Origin: Dehalococcoidia bacterium
Lineage (GTDB): Bacteria; Chloroflexota; Dehalococcoidia; Lucifugimonadales; UBA3495
Length of the DNA stretch: 5,974 bases
Direction: 5' to 3'
Assembly: GCA_022823105.1 (NCBI GenBank)
Contig: JAJDXU010000202.1
Location: forward strand, 1 to 5,974
Numbering within the stretch: the stretch's first letter is position 1; each line of letters begins with the position of its first letter. The translations under genes and the position numbers were made by a program. The notes below the pieces were generated by a model that worked only from the letters and a program-made list of their open reading frames with translations, made no database searches and was not told the origin of the DNA. Shown here in pieces: positions 1 through 5,828 of this stretch.

Positions 1-68
1 ACAGCGGTCCGTCCTCATCGACGGTCCGGCTGTGGCCCTCAGACTGACGATCAAAGCGAGGGAAGTCT

Positions 69-1073
69 ATGAGTACCCACCTTTTCGGTCTCGTGGACAC
101 TGCCTTCACCTATAGCCACTCCATCGGGCGCAACGAGTTCAACGGAACCGGCCTGCGCAACCCCATGGACTTGGCTATCGATGACGAGGGCAAGGTCTAC
201 GTGGTCAACCGCTCCTACGAAAACCGTCCCGACGGCGTCCGCGTTTCCATCGTGACCCTCGACGAAGATTTCGTAGGTGAGTTCAGCCAGTTCGGCGAAG
301 CCCCTGGCGACCTCTATTGGCCCACCGCCTGCGCGTTGGACGGCGAAGGCAACCTCTACGTTGCCGACGAGTGGCTCAACCGCATCACCATCTTCGACGG
401 CGACGGCGAGTACCTCAGCCACTGGGGCGAGTCCGGCGACGGCGAAGGCCAGTTCAACGGCCCATCCGGCATCGTCATCGACGGCGACACCATGTGGGTC
501 GTGGACAGCCGCAACAACCGGATCCAGAGCTATGGCCTTGACGGAACCTTCAAGAGCCAGTTCGGTGGCGCCGGCTCCGGCGACGGCCAACTCAACCTTC
601 CTTGGGGCATCTGCCTGGACAAGGATGGCCTGATCTACGTGGCCGACTGGCGCAACGACCGCATCCAGATATTCAACCAGGGCGGCGAGTGGCAGGCCTC
701 TTATGGAATGAGCGGCGACGGCCCCGGCCAGTTCAAGCGCCCCAACGCCGTGTTCGTCGACAACGATGGCGACATCTATGTCTGCGACCGCGAGAACGAC
801 CGTGTCCAGATCCTCGCTCCCGACGGACGGTTCCGCGCCCAGCTGAAGGGCGACCACGAGATCTCCGGATGGGGCAAGACCAAGCTCAACTCCAACCCCG
901 ACATGATCCGCCAGCGGACCATGGCCATCACCCATGATGGCGGCGAGTTCGAGAAGATCTTCGCGAACCCGTGCGCGGTTCGGGTAACCCCCGATGGCCA
1001 GATCGCGATCCTCGACCACACTCGTGGCCGAATCCAGGTCTACCAGAAGGAAAAGGAGCCCGTGCTGCTGTAG
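69..1073 (+). CDS. NHL-repeat six-bladed beta-propeller protein
   Basis: A 334-residue protein built almost wholly of NHL repeats. Blade cores begin near P32, P85, P132, P178, P225 and P301, each following the pattern P-x-(G/A)-[hydrophobic]-x-[hydrophobic]-D-x-x-G-x-[hydrophobic]-(Y/W)-V-x-D-x-x-N-x-R-[IV]-Q. Examples are LYVADEWLNRI near residue 96 and IYVADWRNDRIQ near 189. Six repeats fit one closed propeller. Spacing is 46-47 residues for blades 2-5, 53 between blades 1 and 2, and 76 between 5 and 6, so about 29 extra residues sit near 255-297. There is no signal peptide or membrane segment, so it is probably cytosolic. NHL propellers usually bind proteins, RNA or ligands, and some are lyases or lactonases; no catalytic set can be recognised here, so substrate and partner are unknown. 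The start is supported by GAGGGAAG at 58-65. Palindromic repeats follow the stop. The fold call is strong and the function is open. Confidence 0.92.
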   Translation: MSTHLFGLVDTAFTYSHSIGRNEFNGTGLRNPMDLAIDDEGKVYVVNRSYENRPDGVRVSIVTLDEDFVGEFSQFGEAPGDLYWPTACALDGEGNLYVADEWLNRITIFDGDGEYLSHWGESGDGEGQFNGPSGIVIDGDTMWVVDSRNNRIQSYGLDGTFKSQFGGAGSGDGQLNLPWGICLDKDGLIYVADWRNDRIQIFNQGGEWQASYGMSGDGPGQFKRPNAVFVDNDGDIYVCDRENDRVQILAPDGRFRAQLKGDHEISGWGKTKLNSNPDMIRQRTMAITHDGGEFEKIFANPCAVRVTPDGQIAILDHTRGRIQVYQKEKEPVLL

Positions 1074-1091
1074 AGCAGGCGACACTCAACC

Positions 1092-1124
1092 ATGTAGGGG
1101 CGGGTTGCGAACCCGCCCCTATGT
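1092..1124. repeat. Palindromic repeat, GGGTT-core copy 1
   Basis: A near-perfect inverted repeat. The 11-bp arms AGGGGCGGGTT (1096-1106) and AACCCGCCCCT (1110-1120) flank a 3-nt GCG loop. The stem can be lengthened to 1092/1124 by two Watson-Crick and two G-T pairs. It begins 18 bp after the NHL gene stop and is followed by TTTTG at 1124-1128, so it may also serve as a transcription terminator. Bases 1094-1121 match 1233-1260 at 23 of 28 positions, which shows it belongs to a repeat family and is not just a gene-specific terminator. Confidence 0.85.
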
Positions 1125-1165
1125 TTTGTCCGGATCATTGGCCGGGTCGCATGGCCGCCCGGTAT

Positions 1166-1190
1166 CAGGGCAAATAATCCTCCGCCCCTG
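1166..1190. repeat. Eroded palindrome of the same family (tentative)
   Basis: CAGGGC at 1166-1171 can pair with GCCCCTG at 1184-1190 if one C is bulged, around an A/T-richer centre (AAATAATCC). The right arm CGCCCCTGCG (1183-1192, first base mismatched) is the same as the end of the intact copy upstream of trmD. I read it as a decayed AAT-core copy in which one G of the left arm was lost. With only six pairs, it could also be chance in GC-rich sequence. Confidence 0.35.
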
Positions 1191-1232
1191 CGTTGTGGCC
1201 GTGGCATTGCTCCGAACACCTGAGCATACGGT

Positions 1233-1260
1233 GTAAAGGCGGGTTTGCAACCCGCCCCTA
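1233..1260. repeat. Palindromic repeat, GGGTT-core copy 2
   Basis: Second copy of the 1094-1121 repeat in the same orientation. The stem is 8 bp (GGCGGGTT at 1238-1245 against AACCCGCC at 1249-1256) with a TGC loop. The right arm is intact to CCCCTA, but the left arm reads AAAGG where copy 1 has AGGGG, so the outer pairs are lost. All five differences from copy 1 lie in the outer left arm or the loop. Confidence 0.8.
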
Positions 1261-1276
1261 AAATTCTGTGCCCGAA

Positions 1277-1297
1277 CGTCCCATCCCTTGCGGGACG
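1277..1297 (-). terminator. Possible terminator of the moaB operon
   Basis: A 6-bp stem CGTCCC/GGGACG with a 9-nt loop lies 21 nt downstream of the stop codon of the 119-aa minus-strand gene. Read on the minus strand, a short T run (AATTTTAG) follows only about 12 nt later, so it is a poor match to a standard intrinsic terminator. The position is suitable and the structure is weak. Confidence 0.3.
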
Positions 1298-1318
1298 CCG
1301 AATGAATCGCGGCCGGCC

Positions 1319-1678
1319 TCACTCAGCGTCCTCCGGCCCCGTCGGCATCCCTGCGTCGATCCATGAGGCTATCTCGGCAGCCTCCGCTCTCGACAAAAAC
1401 GGCCCGCGGAGCGGCATCCGGCCGAACGTGCCGCACCCCAACCTCAGCGAACGCACCAGGTGGGTCTCCGCTCCCGGTTTCCCCGGTTCGATGGATGGGT
1501 AGCCGTTGAGCACCGAGTTCGCCAACTCCTCGGGCGTTTCCCACCAGTATTCATGGATCCCGGGATAGGGCTGGCGTCCGTGCCGTTCTATCCACCGTTC
1601 CATGATGCTGTCCAGCAGTTCTTTCACCCGCGGCCAATATACGGGAGCGGATTCGTTCGGGTTGGCGTTGGTGGTCAT
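1319..1678 (-). CDS. 119-aa protein with heme-less cytochrome-c-like C-terminal half
   Basis: No firm family assignment. I chose the ATG at 1678, because the longer reading frame to 1801 would overlap the moaB C-terminus and its extra residues are Cys/Trp-rich and unconvincing. A weak GGAG lies 11 nt upstream of the chosen start. Residues 15-35 look helical (WPRVKELLDSIMERWIERHG) and an aromatic patch WW is at 45-46. Residues 61-112 follow the pattern I-x-PGKPG-x-x-x-x-LV-x-x-LR-...-MP-x-x-GP-LS-x-x-E-x-x-x-I-x-x-WIDAG-x-P. That pattern is typical of the C-terminal part of PSC1-like cytochrome c domains, where the MP methionine can be the distal heme ligand. The protein has one cysteine (C82), no CxxCH and no signal peptide, so covalent heme binding looks impossible. 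It follows moaB by 31 nt on the same strand, so it is probably cotranscribed. Real-gene confidence is good; function is unknown. Confidence 0.75.
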   Translation of the reverse strand: MTTNANPNESAPVYWPRVKELLDSIMERWIERHGRQPYPGIHEYWWETPEELANSVLNGYPSIEPGKPGAETHLVRSLRLGCGTFGRMPLRGPFLSRAEAAEIASWIDAGMPTGPEDAE

Positions 1679-1709
1679 CTTGCGGCAATCTCCATCTGGT
1701 CGAAAGCTG

Positions 1710-2201
1710 TTAGCGGGGGTGTTCCTGCACTGATTCGCGCTGCAGCAGTTCCAGGGCGTGCGGCAGCACCGGCAGAACCACATCCAGGCACTCCCCAACA
1801 CCTCGCGGGCTGCCGGGGAGAGTTATGATCAGCGTATAACCCCTGATCCCAACCACGGAGCGGCTGAGCATCGCCATCGGCGTGAAACGCAGCGTCTCCG
1901 CGCGCATCGCCTCCGCCATGCCTGGCACCTCGCGGTCCATCGCCCGGCTCGCGGCTTCGGGCGTCACGTCCCGCCGACCCATGCCCGTCCCGCCCGTGGT
2001 GACGATGAGGTCAACCTCTCCCGAATCCGACCATTCACGGATCCGCTCGGTTATGGTCGTCTCATCGTCCGCGACGATCTCGTAACGAACTTCCTCGTAA
2101 TCCGGTGGCGGCAACTTGTCCCGAATGGCCTGCCCGCCCGTGTCTTCACGCTGGCCCTGGGCTCCGGATGTGCTGACGGTGAGGATGGCGTATCGGTGCA
2201 T
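1710..2201 (-). CDS. moaB: MoaB/MogA-family molybdopterin-binding protein
   Basis: A 163-residue single-domain protein of the MoCF-binding family (MoaB/MogA), which in known members adenylylates molybdopterin before molybdenum insertion. The N-terminus is YAILTVSTSGAQGQRED (4-20), close to the family's ILTVSD...G.RED strand-loop. The core signature TTGGTGMGRRDVTPEA (68-83) carries the TGGTG loop and the RD-TPEA segment that contact the pterin. LPGSP (128-132) followed by ECLD (137-140) is the conserved C-terminal loop. The length is usual for MoaB. I placed the start at 2201 because homology begins with MHRYAILTV; the open frame runs on upstream to 2492 but that part would overlap the divergent amidohydrolase gene. 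No Shine-Dalgarno is evident. MoaB and MogA are hard to tell apart from sequence alone, and no other molybdenum cofactor gene is in the window. Confidence 0.93.
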   Translation of the reverse strand: MHRYAILTVSTSGAQGQREDTGGQAIRDKLPPPDYEEVRYEIVADDETTITERIREWSDSGEVDLIVTTGGTGMGRRDVTPEAASRAMDREVPGMAEAMRAETLRFTPMAMLSRSVVGIRGYTLIITLPGSPRGVGECLDVVLPVLPHALELLQRESVQEHPR

Positions 2202-2238
2202 GTCTGGGTTCAAAAATGGCCGGGTTCTGCTCGCGCCA

Positions 2239-2244
2239 ATAATA
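2239..2244 (-). promoter_or_regulatory. Candidate -10 box for the moaB operon
   Basis: On the minus strand this reads TATTAT, five of six matches to TATAAT, about 38 nt upstream of the moaB start. That would give a leader of roughly 30 nt. I see no good -35 box at 16-18 nt. It lies in the 112-bp divergent region, back to back with the plus-strand candidate. Confidence 0.22.
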
Positions 2245-2270
2245 CCATACCGTCCCGAAGGACATTCGCA

Positions 2271-2276
2271 TATAAT
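2271..2276 (+). promoter_or_regulatory. Candidate -10 box for the amidohydrolase gene
   Basis: A perfect TATAAT on the plus strand, 37 nt before the chosen amidohydrolase start. It is an AT-rich island in GC-rich surroundings. Transcription would begin near 2283, leaving room for the GAGAGG ribosome binding site at 2302-2307. The hexamer at the -35 position (TACCGT, 2248-2253) is poor, so the call rests on the -10 and its position. Confidence 0.4.
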
Positions 2277-2313
2277 GGCCGCACAACCCGCAGGTCGCAT
2301 TGAGAGGTACACC

Positions 2314-3567
2314 ATGCTCGCTATTGTCGGAGGGAACCTGATTGACGGCACGGGAGCGCCGACGGTCGAAAACGTCACCGTGCTCGTGGACGGGGAGCGA
2401 ATCGTAGAGGTCGGTCCCCGGGCATCCGTGCCCATCCCGGAGGGAGCGGAGGTGCTTGATGCCTCCGGGCACACCATCATGCCCGGACTCATCGACGTGC
2501 ATGATCACTTGGCCTCCGGTGGCTACGGCCTCACCGGGCGCTGGGGCATGGACGAGCCGTCGTCGCTGTTCAACATCCGCACCGCTCAGGTCATCGAGGA
2601 CACCTTGGCCGCCGGCTACACCACCGTGCGCGACGCTGGCGGCCTGGACGCCGGCTTCAAGATGGCAGTTGAGGAAGGGCTGATCAAGGGCCCCCGCCTG
2701 GTCATCTCGATCAACATCATGTCCCCCACCGGCGGCATCGAGGACAAGGTGAGTGGCAGCGGCCACCGCAAGGTCATCCTCGGCCACGACCCTCTCGCTC
2801 CCGACGGCGTGGCCGACGGTGTGGACGGCGTTCGCGCCAAGGTTCGGGAACTGATCCGCTGTGGCGCCGACCAGATCAAGTTCGCCACCACCGGAGGCGC
2901 CTCCGGCCGCCCCGGCAACGGCCCGCTGGACCAGGCCTACGCGCTGGATGAGGCCAAAGCCCTGGTGGACGAAGCGGCCGCGCTGGGACGCAGCACACTG
3001 TGCCACGCCGTCGGCGGTACCGGCCTACCCATCGCCATCCAGGCCGGCGCCGGATCCATCGAGCACGGCTGCTACCTCGCCACCGACCCCGACATGCTCA
3101 AGATGATGGCCGATCAGGGCACTTTCTTCACCCCCACGTTCGAGGTCTACGACTTCCACAGCACCGTCAGCGCGCCCCACATCAGGGTGCGCGCCCAGGC
3201 CCTGATGGACATCCACATCCGGAGCGTGGAACTTGCCATCAAGGAAGGCGTCCGCATCGTGGCCGGTACCGACGCCGGCGGTTTCGTCCACGGCGACAAC
3301 GCCCGCGAGCTTGAGCTGATGGTCGAGAAGGGCATGAGCGCGTCGCTGGCCATCCAGTCCGCCACTGGCTACGCCGCCGAATGCTGCGGCCTGGGCAAGG
3401 ACGTCGGCACCATCACCGCCGGCAAGCTTGCTGACATCATCGTGGTGGACGGCGACCCCCTCAGCAACATCTCGTTGCTGCGGGACCGCGAGCGGCTGCT
3501 GTTGATCATGAAAGGCGGCGATGCTTACAAAAACCGTCTGCCGGCCAGAGAACTGCAGCCCGCCTAG
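2314..3567 (+). CDS. Metal-dependent amidohydrolase (imidazolonepropionase/prolidase-like)
   Basis: A 417-residue amidohydrolase-superfamily enzyme with an N-terminal beta-sandwich part (VGGNLIDGTG, 5-14), a TIM-barrel core and a C-terminal return to the sandwich (ITAGKLADIIVVDGDPL, 367-383). The metal-site residues are visible in order: H63 and H65 in GLIDVHDH, K189 (the likely carboxylated lysine) in QIKFATTGG, H231 in CHAVGG, H251 in SIEHG, and D320 in AGTDAG. This set matches the cd01299-type hydrolases, which include Xaa-Pro and other acyl-amino-acid dipeptidases. The true substrate cannot be read from the sequence. I chose ATG 2314 because family homology starts there and GAGAGG (2302-2307) lies 6 nt upstream; the frame stays open upstream to 2116 but those residues overlap moaB and look noncoding. 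No signal peptide is seen. It is divergent from moaB and 65 nt ahead of trmD, with a palindrome between. Confidence 0.94.
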   Translation: MLAIVGGNLIDGTGAPTVENVTVLVDGERIVEVGPRASVPIPEGAEVLDASGHTIMPGLIDVHDHLASGGYGLTGRWGMDEPSSLFNIRTAQVIEDTLAAGYTTVRDAGGLDAGFKMAVEEGLIKGPRLVISINIMSPTGGIEDKVSGSGHRKVILGHDPLAPDGVADGVDGVRAKVRELIRCGADQIKFATTGGASGRPGNGPLDQAYALDEAKALVDEAAALGRSTLCHAVGGTGLPIAIQAGAGSIEHGCYLATDPDMLKMMADQGTFFTPTFEVYDFHSTVSAPHIRVRAQALMDIHIRSVELAIKEGVRIVAGTDAGGFVHGDNARELELMVEKGMSASLAIQSATGYAAECCGLGKDVGTITAGKLADIIVVDGDPLSNISLLRDRERLLLIMKGGDAYKNRLPARELQPA

Positions 3568-3585
3568 GTTGGAGGCACTCCATTC

Positions 3586-3619
3586 TAGGGGCGAATGCGC
3601 CGGACGCGGATTCGCCCCT
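3586..3619. repeat. Palindromic repeat, AAT-core copy, upstream of trmD
   Basis: Ten-bp perfect arms AGGGGCGAAT (3587-3596) and ATTCGCCCCT (3610-3619) enclose a 13-nt GC-rich centre. The outer arm TAGGGGCG is shared with the repeat at 1094-1121, but the inner arm is AAT rather than GGTT, so the family has a conserved rim and a changing core. It fills most of the 65-bp gap between the amidohydrolase stop and trmD, ending 13 nt before the trmD start codon. Confidence 0.82.
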
Positions 3620-3632
3620 GCGGGATTCACTG

Positions 3633-4391
3633 ATGCGGTTCCACGTACTCACCCTGTTCCCCGACGCTTTCGGAATATTCGCCCATTACAGCATCATCGG
3701 GCGCGCCGTGGAACGCGGGCTGTTATCCGTCGAGGCCACCGACATTCGGGAATTCACCGCCGATCGGCACGGCACGGCCGATGATTACCAGTTTGGCGGT
3801 GGGCCCGGCATGGTCATGAAGCCCGAGCCCGTATTCGGCGCGGCGGCGGCCGCGTTGAGCGACACTCCCGCCGCCGAGCGCGCGCGCACTCCGGTGGTGC
3901 TCACGTCTCCCCAGGGTCGCACGCTGGACCAGGCGTTGGTCGACGAGTTCGCCACCGCCCCCGGCATGGTGATCATATGCGGCCATTACGCCGGCGTCGA
4001 TGAGCGCATCCGCCAGGGTTTGGTCACGCACGAAATTTCCATCGGCGACTACGTGCTGACCGGTGGCGAGCTTGCCGCCATGGTGATCATCGATGCCGTC
4101 TCCCGTTTCGTCCCCGGCGTCGTGGGCTCGGAGGAGAACGTCCAGGAGGACAGCATAACCTCGGGCTTGCTGCAGCACCCCCTCTACACCCGTCCCGCCG
4201 AGTTTCGCGGCATGGCCACGCCGGACGTATTGCGCTCCGGGAACCACGCCGAAATTGAACGCTGGCGCCGGCATAAGTCCCTGGAACGCACCCTCCGGCT
4301 GCGGCCCGACCTGCTGGACACCGCGCCCCTGACCAACTCCGATCGAGTGTACCTGGCCAGCATCGGCTGGGACGGCGGTCAACATGCCTGA
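3633..4391 (+). CDS. trmD: tRNA (guanine-N1)-methyltransferase TrmD
   Basis: A 252-residue TrmD, the SAM-dependent SPOUT enzyme that methylates N1 of G37 in tRNAs with G36-G37 and so prevents +1 frameshifting. It is a cytosolic homodimer. Conserved parts in order: the N-terminal FHVLTLFPDAF (3-13), DYQFGGGPGMVMKPEP (51-66), the knot strand CGHYAGVDER (116-125), and the SAM-binding loop ISIGDYVLTGGELA (135-148). Then come R158 in SRFVPGV and D173 in the EDS segment, matching the essential Arg and the catalytic Asp of Haemophilus TrmD. The C-terminal tRNA-binding part includes HPLYTRPAEFRGM (182-194) and a basic WRRHKSLERT helix (211-220). The length is normal. The only ribosome-binding-like motif is a weak GGGA (3622-3625). 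The last 8 nt overlap the thioesterase start, which suggests translational coupling. rpsP, rimM and rplS are not adjacent. Confidence 0.98.
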   Translation: MRFHVLTLFPDAFGIFAHYSIIGRAVERGLLSVEATDIREFTADRHGTADDYQFGGGPGMVMKPEPVFGAAAAALSDTPAAERARTPVVLTSPQGRTLDQALVDEFATAPGMVIICGHYAGVDERIRQGLVTHEISIGDYVLTGGELAAMVIIDAVSRFVPGVVGSEENVQEDSITSGLLQHPLYTRPAEFRGMATPDVLRSGNHAEIERWRRHKSLERTLRLRPDLLDTAPLTNSDRVYLASIGWDGGQHA

Positions 4392-4911
4392 AGCGGTCTA
4401 TCGGCGCGGAGACTACCGCTTTGGGACTCCGGTGCGTGTCCGCTGGCAGGAGTGCGACGCCCAGGGCATCGCCTTCAACGGCAGCTATCTGGGATGGCTG
4501 GAAGTCGCCCAGGCCGAATACTTCCGCAACCTGGGATTCAGCATTTACCGGATCGCCGCAGCAGGATATTTTGACAGCGCGGTGGCAAAGATCACCGTCG
4601 AATACAGAGCCCCGGTGCGAGTCGACGAAATGCTGGACCTGCGCGCCCGCGTGGCCCGCATCGGCAACACCAGCCTAATCCTGGAGGTGGCGATTTTCCC
4701 CGATGGACAGGACCCGCACACCGACCCCCTCACCATCATCGAGTCGGTGTACGTCGGGTTCCACGCGGACACCGGCGACACGCGCCCGGTGCCGGACTCA
4801 ATCCGGACGCTGGTGGACCGGTGGGAGACCGCAGGCCAGGTCCTGCCCCTGAGCGATTTCCCGGAACTGGCGTCGGCGCAGGCTCACGGGTCGGGCGCCG
4901 CCGCAACATAG
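4384..4911 (+). CDS. 4HBT/YbgC-FadM-like hotdog acyl-CoA thioesterase
   Basis: A 175-residue single hotdog-fold protein. The signature is at residues 18-47: VRWQECDAQGIAFNGSY followed by LEVAQAEYFR. This matches the 4-hydroxybenzoyl-CoA thioesterase/YbgC pattern in which the Asp of the ECDAQG segment (D25) is the catalytic acid, and the long helix with E40 follows. The later strands VAKITVEYRAPVRVDEML (67-84) and SLILEVAIF (97-105) are standard for the family. Members hydrolyse short- or long-chain acyl-CoA thioesters; the chain specificity is not readable here. The roughly 45 residues after the fold (130-175) are Pro/Ala-rich and probably loose. Its ATG lies inside the end of trmD (ATGCCTGA overlap), with only weak purine-rich sequence before it, so translation is probably coupled. 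tenA follows by 34 nt. Confidence 0.9.
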   Translation: MPEAVYRRGDYRFGTPVRVRWQECDAQGIAFNGSYLGWLEVAQAEYFRNLGFSIYRIAAAGYFDSAVAKITVEYRAPVRVDEMLDLRARVARIGNTSLILEVAIFPDGQDPHTDPLTIIESVYVGFHADTGDTRPVPDSIRTLVDRWETAGQVLPLSDFPELASAQAHGSGAAAT

Positions 4912-4945
4912 CAACGCGAACCAACCGGACCACGGAGGTGGGCAG

Positions 4946-5611
4946 ATGTCATTTTGCGACGAGATCGAGCGGGAATCCGAAGCGCAACGGGAGGCAATGG
5001 CCTTCCACCCATTTGTCCAGGGCATCGGCAACGGCACCCTGCCCATGGACCGTTTCAAACACTTCATAACCCAGGACTATGTGTATCTGGTCGATTTCGC
5101 CCGGTGCCTCGCACTGGCCGCCGCCAAGGCTCCCGACCTCGAAACCATGTCGTGGTTCGCCCGCTCGGTGGACTACATCCTCAACACCGAGATGGATTTG
5201 CACCGTTCCTACTGCGCCCAGTTTGGCATCACCGAGGAGGAACTGGACGCAACCGTGCATGCGCCCACCTGCTACTCGTACACCAGCTATCTGCTGCGCG
5301 TCGCCCACCAGGGCAGCTTCGGGGAACTGGTGGCCGCGCTCCTGCCCTGCATTTGGGGTTACTGGCGCGTTGGCGAACGGCTGGCCGACCAGGGCCTGCC
5401 CGACCATGCCGGATACGCCCAGTGGATCCAGATGTACGCCGCGCCCGAGCAGCAGGCGGTGGCCGAGGAATGCCGCGCCATCTGCGACCGTGTCGCCTCA
5501 ACCGCCGGTTCCCACGAGATAGCGATGATGAAAGAGGCGTACATCACCTGCACTCGCTACGAGCAGGCATTCTGGGAGATGGGCTGGACGCTGGAGGACT
5601 GGCCGGTTTGA
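4946..5611 (+). CDS. tenA: TenA/thiaminase II (aminopyrimidine aminohydrolase)
   Basis: A 221-residue, all-helical TenA family protein. Known members hydrolyse 4-amino-5-aminomethyl-2-methylpyrimidine to HMP (4-amino-5-hydroxymethyl-2-methylpyrimidine) in salvage of degraded thiamin, and can cleave thiamin itself; they act as cytosolic tetramers. The active-site residues line up with Bacillus subtilis TenA almost number for number: D44 and Y47 in ITQDYVYLVDFAR, nucleophile C135 and Y139 in LLPCIWGYWRVGER, Y164 in QMYAAPEQ, and E206 in RYEQAFWEM. The usual YTSYLL segment is at 112-117. The ATG at 4946 is decided by a strong GGAGGTG at 4934-4940, five nt upstream, the best ribosome binding site in the window. 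It is the last gene of the trmD-thioesterase-tenA run. No other thiamin gene and no TPP riboswitch is seen nearby. Confidence 0.96.
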   Translation: MSFCDEIERESEAQREAMAFHPFVQGIGNGTLPMDRFKHFITQDYVYLVDFARCLALAAAKAPDLETMSWFARSVDYILNTEMDLHRSYCAQFGITEEELDATVHAPTCYSYTSYLLRVAHQGSFGELVAALLPCIWGYWRVGERLADQGLPDHAGYAQWIQMYAAPEQQAVAEECRAICDRVASTAGSHEIAMMKEAYITCTRYEQAFWEMGWTLEDWPV

Positions 5612-5621
5612 TCCGGTTTCG

Positions 5622-5648
5622 CGTCATTCCTGCGCAGCAGTAATCCAG
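5622..5648. repeat. Degenerate copy of an ATTCCTGC palindromic repeat
   Basis: CGTCATTCCTGC then GCAGTAATCCAG reads as an imperfect palindrome: ATTcCTGC (5626-5633) against GCAGtAAT (5637-5644), seven pairs with one C/T mismatch and a 3-nt loop. From memory, CGTCATTCCTGCG...GCAGGAATCCAG is a widespread short intergenic repeat, so this looks like a copy with a G-to-T change in the right arm. It lies 10 bp after the tenA stop. There is no T run, so it is a poor terminator. Confidence 0.45.
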
Positions 5649-5697
5649 GGCGCTTTGCCGGGTTCCTACTTCGTCGGGTCAAGCCGTTCTGGCGAAT

Positions 5698-5772
5698 TGG
5701 TCGGGGTGGGCAGATTCGAACTGCCGATCTCCTGCTCCCAAAGCAGGCGCCTTGCCGCTAGGCCACACCCCG
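5698..5772 (-). tRNA. tRNA-Pro(UGG)
   Basis: The cloverleaf can be drawn in full on the minus strand. The acceptor is CGGGGTG/CACCCCG (7 bp) and the D stem GCCT/AGGC has a short 7-nt loop holding GG. The anticodon stem CCTGC/GCAGG has loop TTTGGGA, so the anticodon is TGG with G37. The variable loop is 5 nt, the T stem is GGCAG/CTGCC with loop TTCGAAT, and the discriminator A is followed by an encoded CCA. The total is 75 nt. C1, A73 and G35-G36 are as expected for proline. The D arm is shorter than is usual for bacterial tRNA-Pro. Confidence 0.96.
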
Positions 5773-5828
5773 AACCGCGGCCCGCAGGTGATGGACGGCG
5801 CCACCATCGACCGGGTCAACATGGCAAG

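Noticed and set aside
2..115. An open frame entering from the left edge and overlapping the NHL start
   Set aside because: It would overlap the NHL gene by about 47 bp, and too little is visible to recognise any family.
51..1085. A 344-residue minus-strand open frame over the NHL gene
   Set aside because: It is antisense to a clear NHL propeller, and its Val/Ala/Glu-rich text is what results from reading GC-rich coding DNA backwards. Similar long antisense frames lie over the amidohydrolase and trmD genes.
1142..1162. CCGGG...CCCGG inverted repeat
   Set aside because: Five pairs with an 11-nt loop are expected by chance in such GC-rich DNA, and it does not match the repeat family around it.
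2116..2313. A 66-residue N-terminal extension of the amidohydrolase
   Set aside because: It would overlap the moaB start region, shows no family similarity, and a good ribosome binding site favours ATG 2314.
2202..2492. A 97-residue N-terminal extension of the MoaB-family protein
   Set aside because: It is antisense to the amidohydrolase gene and of low-complexity Ser/Thr/Pro composition; family similarity starts at the internal Met at 2201.
4912..4945. TPP riboswitch upstream of tenA
   Set aside because: The gap is only 34 nt, far too short, and no CUGAGA-type thi-box element is seen.
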